64,000 nt of DNA from Bacteroidaceae bacterium (lineage in GTDB: Bacteria; Bacteroidota; Bacteroidia; Bacteroidales; Bacteroidaceae), in assembly GCA_017428785.1 (NCBI GenBank), contig JAFRQD010000061.1:33316-97315 (forward strand). Reading direction: 5' to 3'. Every line of letters starts with the position of its first letter. Positions within the stretch are counted from its first letter, which is position 1. The notes below the pieces were generated by a model. It ran no database searches. It saw only the letters and a list, made by a program, of their open reading frames with translations, and was not told where the DNA came from. Shown piece by piece: positions 7,280 to 15,556 of the stretch. The position numbers and the translations under genes were made by a program.

Positions 7280-7631
7280 CTTTTTGCTCTCTGGAAGTCT
7301 TAACAATTGAAGTAAGCATTCTGATAAGCTCTTGACAATCTTCTAGCAAGGACTCTGCGACATTTGTCTGTAGATATTCAGTCTTTTCTAATAACTCTAT
7401 CCAGTATTCGCATTCACTCGCTTCTTTTAGCGAGATATTCATTTTAGCAGTAAAGTCCGGAACGCTTTGACCTCTTAACGCTTCCTTTACATTGGCTCCA
7501 ATGCTTGTTCCACAGCGAAGTAATTGTTTGGAGAGGATGTATTCGTGTCTTTCTTCGGCAAGAAACTTGTAGCATCGCACTATGCGAATGGCAAAGTTCA
7601 TGCTCTTCCCTTTAACAAGGCTCTCTTTCAT
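7263..7631 (-). CDS. four-helix-bundle protein (23S rRNA intervening-sequence type)
   Basis: A 122-residue helical protein. 'NFAIRIVRCYKFLAEERHEY', 'LLRCGTSIGANVKEALRG' and 'KEASECEYWIELL' match the S23/IVS-encoded four-helix-bundle family (TIGR02436-like, also related to Avd of diversity-generating retroelements). The family was first seen in 23S rRNA intervening sequences, and a role in nucleic-acid binding is suspected but not settled. The gene sits alone between a permease and an aminotransferase, enclosed by inverted heptad repeats that provide its stop codon and reach its start, so it looks like an inserted cassette. Confidence 0.9.
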   Translation of the reverse strand: MKESLVKGKSMNFAIRIVRCYKFLAEERHEYILSKQLLRCGTSIGANVKEALRGQSVPDFTAKMNISLKEASECEYWIELLEKTEYLQTNVAESLLEDCQELIRMLTSIVKTSREQKGTMDS

Positions 7632-7668
7632 AACTATGGACTATGAACTATGGACTATGGACTATGAT
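7632..7668. repeat. heptad-repeat arm, right of the four-helix-bundle gene
   Basis: Tandem copies of CTATGGA/CTATGAA run from just upstream of the four-helix-bundle start into the stop codon (7662-7664) of the aminotransferase. They are inverted relative to 7247-7279. Confidence 0.85.
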
Positions 7669-8861
7669 ACTCTTCCCGGATACGCCTCGAGCGCCTTCCT
7701 CAGCACGAACAGCGCGCGAACCAGGTCCTCTTTCTTCAGCACATAGGCCAGTCTGACTTCGTTCTTGCCGATGCCAGGCGTGGTGTAGAAGCCGGCGGCG
7801 GGAGCCAGCATGACCGTCTCGCCCTCGTAGTTGAAGTCGCTCAGGCACCAGGCACAGAACTTCTCGGCATCATCGACGGGCAACTTCGCTACGGTATAGA
7901 ATGCTCCCATCGGGATGGGACTATAGACGCCGGGTATCCTGTTCAGTCCGTCGATGAGGCATTTGCGTCGTTCTACGTACTCATCATAGACCTCGCGGCC
8001 GTACTCCTCGGGTTCATCGAGACTTGCCTCGGCCGCAATCTGCCCGATGAGTGGGGGACTGAGGCGTGCCTGGCAGAACTTCATGACAGCCTTGCGAACC
8101 TCTTTGTTCTTGGTGATGAGGGCGCCGATGCGTATGCCGCACTCGCTGTAACGCTTGCTCACGCTGTCGATGAGCACCACATTGTTCTCGATGCCCTCAA
8201 GGTGGCAGGCGCTGATGTAAGGGCTGCCCGTATAGATGAACTCGCGATATACCTCGTCGCTGAAGAGGTAAAGGTCGTACTTCTTGACGAGGTCGCGTAT
8301 CTGATTCATTTCGCGACGCGTATAGAGGTAGCCCGTCGGATTGTTCGGATTACAGATGAGGATGGCACGCGTCTTCTCGTTGATGAGCTCCTCGAACTTC
8401 TCGACCTTCGGCAGGGAGAAGCCCTCCTCAATGGTCGTCGTGATGGTGCGGATGACGGCACCAGCCGAGATGGCAAACGCCATGTAGTTAGCGTACGCAG
8501 GCTCCGGCACGATTATCTCGTCGCCAGGATTGAGGCAAGCCAGGAAGGAGAACAGCACCGCCTCGCTACCCCCGCTCGTGATGATGATATCCTCAGGTGT
8601 GAGGTTGATGTTGTACTTCGCATAGTAGCCTACCAGCTTCTTGCGATAGCTGAGATAACCTTGGCTGGGGCTGTACTCGAGGATGGTGCGGTCGATGTTC
8701 TTTATGGCATCAATCGCCGCTTGGGGTGTGGGAAGGTCGGGCTGACCGATGTTCAGGTGGTAAACATGTATTCCTCTGTCTTTTGCGGCGTATGCCAAGG
8801 GAGCCAACTTGCGGATAGGCGACTCCGGCATCTCCACGCCTCGTACGGAAATCTGTGGCAT
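7662..8861 (-). CDS. PLP-dependent aminotransferase, class I/II
   Basis: A 399-residue fold-type I aminotransferase, aspartate-aminotransferase-like. It has the N-terminal NIGQPDLPTP segment, ITSGGSEAVLFSF for cofactor phosphate contact, 'ICNPNNPTGYLYT', 'LFSDEVYREF', and the cofactor lysine K236 in DSVSKRYSECGIRIGAL. The arginine expected to bind the substrate carboxylate is in the C-terminal part (KNEVRLAYVL). It transfers amino groups between amino and 2-oxo acids. Aspartate or an aromatic amino acid is the likeliest substrate. A TACCTTTG -7 element lies at 8895-8902 on the minus strand. The stop codon is within a repeat arm. Confidence 0.92.
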   Translation of the reverse strand: MPQISVRGVEMPESPIRKLAPLAYAAKDRGIHVYHLNIGQPDLPTPQAAIDAIKNIDRTILEYSPSQGYLSYRKKLVGYYAKYNINLTPEDIIITSGGSEAVLFSFLACLNPGDEIIVPEPAYANYMAFAISAGAVIRTITTTIEEGFSLPKVEKFEELINEKTRAILICNPNNPTGYLYTRREMNQIRDLVKKYDLYLFSDEVYREFIYTGSPYISACHLEGIENNVVLIDSVSKRYSECGIRIGALITKNKEVRKAVMKFCQARLSPPLIGQIAAEASLDEPEEYGREVYDEYVERRKCLIDGLNRIPGVYSPIPMGAFYTVAKLPVDDAEKFCAWCLSDFNYEGETVMLAPAAGFYTTPGIGKNEVRLAYVLKKEDLVRALFVLRKALEAYPGRVS

Positions 8862-9011
8862 AGGTTTTGTTTGTTATATAGTCCTTTTGGGGTGCAAAGG
8901 TACGAATAAATTAAGAATTAAGAAAGAAGAATTAAGAATTAAAGTATGTTTTGCTTGTGTATGTGCTTGCTTTTCCGTATTTTTGCGACGCAGTAAAGAT
9001 TAAAAGGCATC

Positions 9012-9722
9012 ATGCAACAACAGATTCTGCACTTGCTTTGCACAGCCGGCACATGCCGTCTCCACTTCTCCGGGCGCGAGCATCAGCTCGTGGCGGGCTG
9101 TTGCATGATAGCGATGGCAAGCCATGTCGGGCAACTTCAACCCTCTCCGGATTGCCAGTTTTATCAGATTCTTCTGCCTGCCGAACAACAGGCCAGCCTG
9201 ATGCCTCACAGCAGTTACGGGACATGTGGATGGCTGCATCTCTTCATGCATCCCATCTTCCCGTTGGAGGGAGACGTGCTTTCCGTTGTAGAACACGACT
9301 TCAAGGAAGTTGCTTTCCGCAGGGAACATACACCGGAAGCCTACCGTGAGGAGGCCGTCCTGCAAAGCATGCGAGCCCTCTACCTCGACATTATGAACGC
9401 TCATGCCGCGCTCTTCGAACGAGAAGAAGCAAGCCTGAGGGCAGCCGACATCATGTCGCGTTTCATCCGCATGCTGGAGTCGGGTACCTACAGAATGCAC
9501 AGAGACGTCGCCTATTATGCCGGTGAACTCTGTGTCTCGCCAAAGCACTTGCACAAGATATCGACTCAAGTGAGCGGACGCACCCCAAGTTATTGGATCA
9601 GGCAGTTCACCGTGATGGAAATCAAACACCTGATGATGCATGGAAAACTAACGGCGAAAGAGGTGGCGGGGAAGCTTAACTTCGACAGCGCCTCGCATTT
9701 CAGCCGCTATCTCAGCCATTAA
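9012..9722 (+). CDS. AraC-family regulator, apparently shortened at the C-terminus
   Basis: A 236-residue protein. The N-terminal half resembles the sensor domains of Bacteroidota AraC regulators; the C-terminal half has the first helix-turn-helix (AYYAGELCVSPKHLHKISTQVSG then TPSYWIRQF) and the start of the second (KLTAKEVAGKLNFDSASHFSRYLSH). The family normally continues about 12-18 residues with a T-G-x-[ST]-P-x-x-[YFW]-R pattern, which is missing. Moving one base at the stop reads HKGKSATRCEIW, close to that pattern, so a one-base frameshift or nonsense change is possible. It lies 113 bp upstream of a TonB receptor in the same direction and may control it. Confidence 0.82.
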   Translation: MQQQILHLLCTAGTCRLHFSGREHQLVAGCCMIAMASHVGQLQPSPDCQFYQILLPAEQQASLMPHSSYGTCGWLHLFMHPIFPLEGDVLSVVEHDFKEVAFRREHTPEAYREEAVLQSMRALYLDIMNAHAALFEREEASLRAADIMSRFIRMLESGTYRMHRDVAYYAGELCVSPKHLHKISTQVSGRTPSYWIRQFTVMEIKHLMMHGKLTAKEVAGKLNFDSASHFSRYLSH

Positions 9723-9754
9723 GGGAAAATCGGCAACACGTTGCGAAATCTGGG

Positions 9755-9787
9755 TTTGGCTGCGTGCATACATTGTTAATACCTTTG
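9755..9787 (+). promoter_or_regulatory. promoter of the TonB-dependent receptor
   Basis: TTTG at 9755-9758, a 21-bp spacer and TACCTTTG at 9780-9787 fit the Bacteroidota consensus. The start codon is 48 nt downstream of the -7 element. The promoter overlaps the region where the AraC gene would continue if its frame were restored. Confidence 0.8.
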
Positions 9788-9835
9788 CACCCAGAATTAT
9801 AAGGTATTAACTTTGTTACATTAAAACACCACGCT

Positions 9836-11725
9836 ATGCAAGTCCGCACATTATTATTATTAGGCACCTGTGCTGCAAGCATCTCCTTGCAGGCAGAAAC
9901 GCAAAACGAAGGCATTCAGGATACGACAAGGATGAGCGAGGTGGTCGTCACCGGAACACGTGACGCCACCGACCAACGCCATCTGCCTTTCACCGTTACA
10001 AGTATTAGCAACGAGAAGCTCAACGAGAACTACCGCTCTTCTGTCATTCCGACAGTCGTGGAACAGACGCCAGGCCTCTTCTCTACCAGCAGAGGCGTGC
10101 TGGGTTATGGCGTGAGCACCGGCGCAGCAGGCAGCATGATGGTTCGTGGTGTGGGCAGTGGTGCTCGGCTTTTGGTGCTGATAGACGGTCAGCCACAATA
10201 TGCCGGCCTCATGGGCCACCCTATTCCCGATGTCTATCAGACCTTGATGACAGAGAAGGTAGAAGTGCTTCGCGGCCCTGCATCGCTGCTCTACGGAAGC
10301 AACGCGATGGGCGGCGTGGTGAATATCGTCACGCGACAGATGAACGAGGACGGCTGCAAGACGAACATCTCCCTGCAGGGCGGCAGCTACGGAACCTTCC
10401 AAGCCGATGCCGTGAACCGCTTCCGCATGGGTAAGCTCAGCACCATTGTCGGCGCTCAATACAAGCGAACTGACGGCCATAGGTCTAACAGTGCGTTCGA
10501 GCAGTTCGGCGGGTATGCCAAGATTGGCTACGACTTCTCCGACCACTGGAAAGCCGTGGCCGACGCTAACGTTACGCACTTCAATGCCAGCAACCCAGGC
10601 CCCGACTATGCTCCGCTGCTCGACAACGACTCCAAGATTACCCGCGGCCTTGCGAGCGTCAGCCTGAGCAATAGCTTCGAGCGAACCAACGGTACGCTTC
10701 GTCTGTATTGCGACTGGGGACATCACAACATAGACGACGGCTATGAAGTAGGCGGAACGCCCAGGCCATCGCTCTACAAACACGATGACTACATCGCTGG
10801 CATCTCTTGGTACCAGAGCGCGCACTTCTTCGCAGGCAACACCGTGACCGTCGGCCTTGACTGGCAACACTTCGGAGGCAGCGCTTGGAATGCCAGCAAG
10901 CAGACTGGTGTCAAGACATATCTCGTGAAGGATAAGGACGGCAATCTCGTGGAGAACCAGCACGCAGACGAGGTGGGAACCTACATCGACTTCCGTCAGG
11001 ACATCTGCAAGTGGCTGACCGTGGATGCAGGCTTGCGTGTCGATTGGCATTCTGTCATTGGCACAGAGCTTGTGCCTCAAGGCGGTCTGGCCTTCCATCC
11101 TACACGCAACGCCGACATCAAGGCGCTGGTGAGCAAAGGCTTCCGCAACCCCATCATCAAGGACATGTATATGTTTCCGCCTGCCACAACCGACTTGAAG
11201 CCGGAAAGCATGATGAACTACGAGCTTGCCTACACGCAACGCATCGGCCGAAAGGCACGCATCGGGGCCAACATCTTCTACATCAAGGGCAAGAACCTTA
11301 TCAACACTGTCAGGATAGACGGGCGTCCTCGCAATGTCAACACGGGCGACTTCGAGAACTGGGGGCTTGAGCTTTCTGGCGACTATCGCATCAATAGGCA
11401 TTGGAGCGTGGACGGCAACTACTCGTACTTACGAATGGAAACGCCCATCATTGGTGCTCCCGAGGGCAAGCTTTACTTAGGCGGCAAGTACCACAACGAC
11501 AAGTGGACTGCTACGGCTGGTGTGCAGAACATCAGCGGACTCTACATTGCTGCCGACCAAAAGGAGAACTACACCCTGCTGAACGCCACAGTAAGCTACA
11601 AGGTGCTGCCTTGGATGGCTCTTTTTGCCAAGGGCGAGAACTTGCTGGCTGAGCAATACCAGACCTACGACGGCTTCTACATGCCGAAGGCTACCTTCAT
11701 GGGCGGCGTGACGCTCGACTTCTAA
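9836..11725 (+). CDS. TonB-dependent outer membrane receptor
   Basis: A 629-residue receptor. It has a signal peptide (about residues 1-20), a TonB-box-like stretch MSEVVVTGTR, a plug domain with 'RGVGSGARLLVLIDGQPQY' and 'VEVLRGPASLLYGSNAMGGV' (typical plug signatures), a 22-strand barrel, and a C-terminal aromatic ending GGVTLDF. It is shorter than SusC proteins and lacks their carboxypeptidase-like N-terminal domain, so it resembles metal-chelate, siderophore or vitamin receptors. An AraC-type regulator precedes it, a common pairing for siderophore receptors. The substrate cannot be read from the sequence. Confidence 0.93.
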   Translation: MQVRTLLLLGTCAASISLQAETQNEGIQDTTRMSEVVVTGTRDATDQRHLPFTVTSISNEKLNENYRSSVIPTVVEQTPGLFSTSRGVLGYGVSTGAAGSMMVRGVGSGARLLVLIDGQPQYAGLMGHPIPDVYQTLMTEKVEVLRGPASLLYGSNAMGGVVNIVTRQMNEDGCKTNISLQGGSYGTFQADAVNRFRMGKLSTIVGAQYKRTDGHRSNSAFEQFGGYAKIGYDFSDHWKAVADANVTHFNASNPGPDYAPLLDNDSKITRGLASVSLSNSFERTNGTLRLYCDWGHHNIDDGYEVGGTPRPSLYKHDDYIAGISWYQSAHFFAGNTVTVGLDWQHFGGSAWNASKQTGVKTYLVKDKDGNLVENQHADEVGTYIDFRQDICKWLTVDAGLRVDWHSVIGTELVPQGGLAFHPTRNADIKALVSKGFRNPIIKDMYMFPPATTDLKPESMMNYELAYTQRIGRKARIGANIFYIKGKNLINTVRIDGRPRNVNTGDFENWGLELSGDYRINRHWSVDGNYSYLRMETPIIGAPEGKLYLGGKYHNDKWTATAGVQNISGLYIAADQKENYTLLNATVSYKVLPWMALFAKGENLLAEQYQTYDGFYMPKATFMGGVTLDF

Positions 11726-11739
11726 GAAAGCAATACGAT

Positions 11740-11784
11740 AAAAGATGGGCATCCCGAAACGATTTGGGATGCCCATCATCTTTT
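11740..11784. terminator. bidirectional terminator after the TonB receptor
   Basis: GATGGGCATCCC pairs with GGGATGCCCATC, with A-rich sequence upstream and T-rich sequence downstream. It lies between convergent genes. Confidence 0.88.
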
Positions 11785-11788
11785 AAGA

Positions 11789-14038
11789 CTATTTGTCAAA
11801 CATGATGGTTATCTCTGCCCAGGACGACTCGCCAGGCACAAAGGTGCTGAATGCTTTGCCGTCGAATCCCTTGTAGAGAATATTGTTAATCTTCATAGTG
11901 CTGGCTTCTTCCGATGCATTGAACACCTTCTCGTCGGAGGAGTTGAACGTGCACGGCACATTGAGCAATTCCACATCAAGGCTCTGGCTTCCGTGGCTGC
12001 TGTAGCTGACACGGCTGATGACTGGACTGCCCGTGTTCGGGTTGGTCATGTCGATTGTGATGTTGTCGGTCATGCCGCCATTGCTTCTCTTCGCCGTAAT
12101 GGTGAAGCCGTTGGATGTCTTTATTGTTGTGATGCCTTGCGAGAAGTAAGTGCCGAAGGCAGCATTACGCGTTTCGCCCTGATTCCCTACGAGGAACGAT
12201 GAGTCGAAGTCGATGCTCTTGACTGCAAGACCTTCTTTCTTTAACCTTAACTCAGGCGTGATTGCGCTCATGTGCATACTCTTGTTCCCCTTGTTTGTGA
12301 TGAGGGTAAAGACATTCAGGTGTGCCTTCTCTTCTTTCATGAAGCTCAAATCGAGGACTATCGAGTCGCCGCCAGAGAAGGTGCCGTCCAACCAATGGAT
12401 ATCCCTGGGGTTGGTGTAATAGAATACATGGGCCTGCACGTCCTTACCGCGTTGCTTGAGCACGAATTCCTTTTTGTCGAGGTCGGCGATGTTTATATTG
12501 ATTTCGTATCGCTGCAATTTGCAACCATAAGCTGAACACGGTTCCTGATGTTCCGGGTATTTCCCATCCTCGGAGATTTTGAACGTGTTCTTGACCAGTT
12601 GGAAGGGGTAGATGTCGGGCAGCACCTCGCCCTTCAAGAGGCTGATGAAGTAGGCGTCGAGGTTGTTGCCGTCGAACATGTTGTTGCCGTGCTTGGTTGC
12701 CCAGGCCTTCAGGGTGGCGAAGGCACTTTTGTCGGTAGCGTCGCGCCATAGCTCAAAGAGTTCTATGGTGCTGTCCAGTTTCATCTTCTTTGTCATGTAT
12801 TCCAGCAAGGGTGCCACTCCATATCCATGGTTCTGATACATGGTATGGTTTGTTGCACTTTCTGCATCGCCGTCGTAGCCACTGCCTATATCTATTAGTC
12901 CTGCTGCCAAGGACTGCGGCAGATAGTCCATAATGAAACTGACGTTAAGTTGTCCTTTATTCATGAATTTCTCTGCCCATACGGCGCCCGCCTCTTTAAG
13001 TATGGCATCTTCGCCGTTCTCGCCGGCCTTGTACCATGAGAGGCGCGTGTCGTAATCGGCTTGGAAGTAGTGCATCAACTCGTGGATGAGGGTCTGCTTC
13101 ATGGTGATGGTATCATCGCTTGCCACCAACTTCTCGAGGCCAATGGTTATGGTGCTCATCTCGTCGGTTATCCTGCTCTGGCTGAAGAATCCATATTCAT
13201 CCACGCAGCCTGTCAAGATGATAGGAATGTCGCGGTCGGTCTTCACCTTATAGCCCAGCTTCTGTATCTGGCTTATTGCTTCGCCGACGGAGCGCTTCAG
13301 GATGGGGTACTTCTTTTGGAGCCTTGCCTTCTGTGTGCTGTTCATCCAGAGCAGTCCGAAGTTCTTGAAGTTGGGATAGGGGATGGCGCCAAACCATTCG
13401 GTCTTGGGACCGTAGTTGATGTCTGTGTGCCATTTCACTTCTCCGCCCTTGTCGGCATCGGCACGCGAGCTGGGGTCGTCGCCTTCCAGGCGCTGCACGT
13501 GAGCCAGGCCGATGGCAAAGTTGACGGTGTTCTTGCCGTTTTCCATTGCCGGCAGAGTCATTGTGTACTTGCCATTGGCGTAGGTGCCTTCCACGCTGTA
13601 TGCGCTTACTATATATTTGTCGTACGACAGACTGTGGCCCAGGCTGCGTTCCACGAAGTAGATGTCGTCGGCGTGTTCTCTGCTTTTGATTGTTATCTTC
13701 ACCGGCGCCTTTGTTGTAGAAGGCATAGTGATTTCGTAGAACTTCGACACTTCGTGTTCTCCGCCCACCTCGCCTGCGCTTAGCTCGGTGACTGCCACCT
13801 TGGAGTCGGTCAGGAAGGTGCCGGCGGGGAAGGCCAGCATGATGTCGCCCTTCGTGATGGTGCCGCCTGATGCAGGCACATTATGCCAGTCGCCGCTGCC
13901 GGCTGCCGGAGTCGAATTGCCGGGTTTGGTGTCTGCGGGGTCGTCCCCGGAGCATGAAACGAAGAGAAGTGCCGCTGCTGTCAGCATGAACAGCATGAAC
14001 AACATGTGCGACTTGCGCAAGAAACTGATAACTTTCAT
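11789..14038 (-). CDS. surface lipoprotein with an HExxH metallopeptidase-like site
   Basis: A 749-residue lipoprotein: hydrophobic leader with lipobox LFVSC (Cys29) then SGDD, consistent with surface lipoproteins. Residues about 60-180 look like a beta-sandwich domain. H319-E320-L-M-H323 lies in an IHELMHYFQADYD helix, with E349 and E356 in KEAGAVWAEKF downstream as candidate third zinc ligands. This is a gluzincin-like arrangement. The C-terminal third (about 480-749) is predicted beta-rich with no known motif. I cannot name a peptidase family; activity is inferred from the motif only. Minus-strand TATATTTG at 14084-14091 may be its -7 element. Confidence 0.78.
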   Translation of the reverse strand: MKVISFLRKSHMLFMLFMLTAAALLFVSCSGDDPADTKPGNSTPAAGSGDWHNVPASGGTITKGDIMLAFPAGTFLTDSKVAVTELSAGEVGGEHEVSKFYEITMPSTTKAPVKITIKSREHADDIYFVERSLGHSLSYDKYIVSAYSVEGTYANGKYTMTLPAMENGKNTVNFAIGLAHVQRLEGDDPSSRADADKGGEVKWHTDINYGPKTEWFGAIPYPNFKNFGLLWMNSTQKARLQKKYPILKRSVGEAISQIQKLGYKVKTDRDIPIILTGCVDEYGFFSQSRITDEMSTITIGLEKLVASDDTITMKQTLIHELMHYFQADYDTRLSWYKAGENGEDAILKEAGAVWAEKFMNKGQLNVSFIMDYLPQSLAAGLIDIGSGYDGDAESATNHTMYQNHGYGVAPLLEYMTKKMKLDSTIELFELWRDATDKSAFATLKAWATKHGNNMFDGNNLDAYFISLLKGEVLPDIYPFQLVKNTFKISEDGKYPEHQEPCSAYGCKLQRYEININIADLDKKEFVLKQRGKDVQAHVFYYTNPRDIHWLDGTFSGGDSIVLDLSFMKEEKAHLNVFTLITNKGNKSMHMSAITPELRLKKEGLAVKSIDFDSSFLVGNQGETRNAAFGTYFSQGITTIKTSNGFTITAKRSNGGMTDNITIDMTNPNTGSPVISRVSYSSHGSQSLDVELLNVPCTFNSSDEKVFNASEEASTMKINNILYKGFDGKAFSTFVPGESSWAEITIMFDK

Positions 14039-14284
14039 GGTGTTTTATGTGATTAGAGTGAGTATATAGCGTGTTATCTTCGGCAAATATATGACTTTTT
14101 TTGAGAACTCCAATGCAAAGTCGCACGAAAAAAGAGTTTTTCTGCATGCATGTTTTGACGCCTCAACTTATGCTTGTTGGCTTCGCATGCCGGATTTGCT
14201 GGGTTTATGTGGTTTATTTCTTTGAATGTCTGCGAGATAGGAGGCTTCCGAGTGCCTCGAAAAAATCTCCCCAAGGGGCATCGC

Positions 14285-14373
14285 AAAACGCCGCCTGCGG
14301 CGATGCCCAACGCCGCACGCGGAAATGCCCATCGCCGCACGCGGGGATTGCCAACGCCGCACGCGGCGTTTTT
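14285..14373. repeat. array A1: four 14-nt cores at 22-bp period
   Basis: Cores start at 14289, 14311, 14333 and 14355: CGCCGCCTGCGGCG, CGCCGCACGCGGAA, CGCCGCACGCGGGG and CGCCGCACGCGGCG. The 8-nt linkers are ATGCCCAA, ATGCCCAT and ATTGCCAA. AAAA precedes and TTTTT follows, so the array ends are complementary. It lies in the 400-bp gap 14039-14438 between the metallopeptidase-like lipoprotein start and the GH43 stop. The rest of that gap has no gene. Confidence 0.95.
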
Positions 14374-14438
14374 GGGGCCTGCCAGCGGCATCCGAAACCG
14401 AGCCGTCGGCATCCGTGAATTGAGGCGCCAAGACTCTG

Positions 14439-15479
14439 TTATTCAAACAGTTCGTCGTCCAATGGCTTTACCTTGAGACTCCGAAGATGGGTGATGTCGT
14501 TCGATGGTACGCAATCGTGGTGGAAGAGCCACCAGCGACCTTCATAACGAACGATGCTGTGGTGAGTAGTCCAGCCCACTACCGGCTGCAGCAGTTCGCA
14601 CTTGAAGCGGAACGGGCCGTAGGGATTGTCACCAACGGCCAGGCAAAGCAGATGGCTGTCGCCCGTCGAGTAGGAGAAGTAGTAGCGGCCACCGGCCTTG
14701 TGCATCCACGAAGCCTCGAAGAAGCGATGCGGGTCGCCCGCCTTGAGGGGCTGACCGTCGGCGTCGAGGATGACGACGGGGTGCGGTGCCTCGGCAAACT
14801 GCAGGACATCGTCGCTCATGCGTACCACGAACGACGGCAGGGCAGGCGCGTCAGGCGGGCAGAAGAGCTGCGTCTTCTTGTCGCCGGCAGGGCCGAGGTC
14901 AACGCTTTTGCCATTGACCATTGACCATTGACCATTGACCATTTTTTCTCCCCCTAGAGGGGGAGTTAGAGAGGGTCTTGGAGTCGGGGACGGGCTGTAC
15001 CACTGCAGCTGTCCTCCCCACAGGCCACCGAAGTAGCAGTATATCTCGCCATCATCGTCCTTGAAGACACAAGGGTCGATGCTGAACGAGCCTCGAATGG
15101 GATGCTCCTGAGGAATGAAAGGACCCTCGGGGCGCTCGCTGACAGCCACGCCCAGATGGAAGACGCCATTGTAGTCCTTGGCCGAGAAGATGAGGTAGTA
15201 GCGGCCGTTCTTCTCAACCACATCGTTGTCCCACATCTGCTTCTCCGCCCAGGGCACTTGGTCAACATCGAGGATGACACCGTGGTCGGTGACGGGGGCT
15301 TCCAGCGGATTGCCTGAAAGCGAAAGCACATGGTAGTCGCGCATCTGGAAGTGTCCGCCGTCGTCGTCGAAGGCAGCTCCCGTCTCGATGTCGTGCGAAG
15401 GGTAGATATACAGGCGGTCGCCAAACACATGGACCGAAGGGTCGGCCATATAGTCATTGGGAAATAGGTAACGTTCCAT
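14439..15479 (-). CDS. glycoside hydrolase family 43, cytosolic type
   Basis: A 346-residue five-blade propeller enzyme with no signal peptide. The nucleophile-side Asp is in YMADPSVHV (Asp13), the pKa-modulating Asp in SIDPCVFKDDDG, and the general-acid Glu in FFEASWMHKAGG. It should remove arabinose or xylose from oligosaccharides after uptake. Residues about 161-195 contain an insert encoded by a CTCCCCCT/AGGGGGAG hairpin and four copies of TTGACCA, read as PSLTPPLGGE and then MVNGQWSMVNGK. The gene follows a GPH-type symporter on the same strand (77-bp gap), consistent with an import-and-hydrolyse unit. Confidence 0.9.
   Translation of the reverse strand: MERYLFPNDYMADPSVHVFGDRLYIYPSHDIETGAAFDDDGGHFQMRDYHVLSLSGNPLEAPVTDHGVILDVDQVPWAEKQMWDNDVVEKNGRYYLIFSAKDYNGVFHLGVAVSERPEGPFIPQEHPIRGSFSIDPCVFKDDDGEIYCYFGGLWGGQLQWYSPSPTPRPSLTPPLGGEKMVNGQWSMVNGKSVDLGPAGDKKTQLFCPPDAPALPSFVVRMSDDVLQFAEAPHPVVILDADGQPLKAGDPHRFFEASWMHKAGGRYYFSYSTGDSHLLCLAVGDNPYGPFRFKCELLQPVVGWTTHHSIVRYEGRWWLFHHDCVPSNDITHLRSLKVKPLDDELFE
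14914..14943. repeat. heptad repeat inside the GH43 gene
   Basis: Four tandem TTGACCA units. In the coding frame three heptads equal seven residues (MVNGQWS), so the peptide repeats with period seven. A CTCCCCCTAGAGGGGGAG hairpin follows at 14949-14966. Confidence 0.92.
14949..14976. repeat. CTCCCC/GGGGAG hairpin with TTAGAGAGG tail, in coding sequence
   Basis: A perfect hairpin CTCCCCCTAGAGGGGGAG followed by TTAGAGAGGG. The same hairpin and tail type occurs between genes at 56914-56940 just before panD. Here it is translated as SLTPPLGGE. Confidence 0.8.
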
Positions 15480-15486
15480 GGAATAT

Positions 15487-15535
15487 GATTGATAATTGAT
15501 GATTGATGATTGAAAATTGAAAAAGGGTAATTGAG
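15487..15535. repeat. heptad-like A/T-rich repeat between symporter and GH43
   Basis: Degenerate copies of TTGATGA/TTGAAAA (for example GATTGATGATTG) fill most of the 77-bp gap. There is no promoter-like sequence in the gap, so the two genes are probably cotranscribed. Confidence 0.7.
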
Positions 15536-15556
15536 AATGGATAGGCAGGGCTTCCT

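Noticed and set aside
9860-11401. 513-codon minus-strand open frame opposite the TonB receptor
   Set aside because: The receptor has plug and barrel signatures and a consensus promoter. The antisense frame has no motif.
14285-14373. CRISPR array (regular repeats)
   Set aside because: The period is 22 bp with 8-nt linkers that are themselves conserved. There is no spacer diversity and no cas gene in the window.
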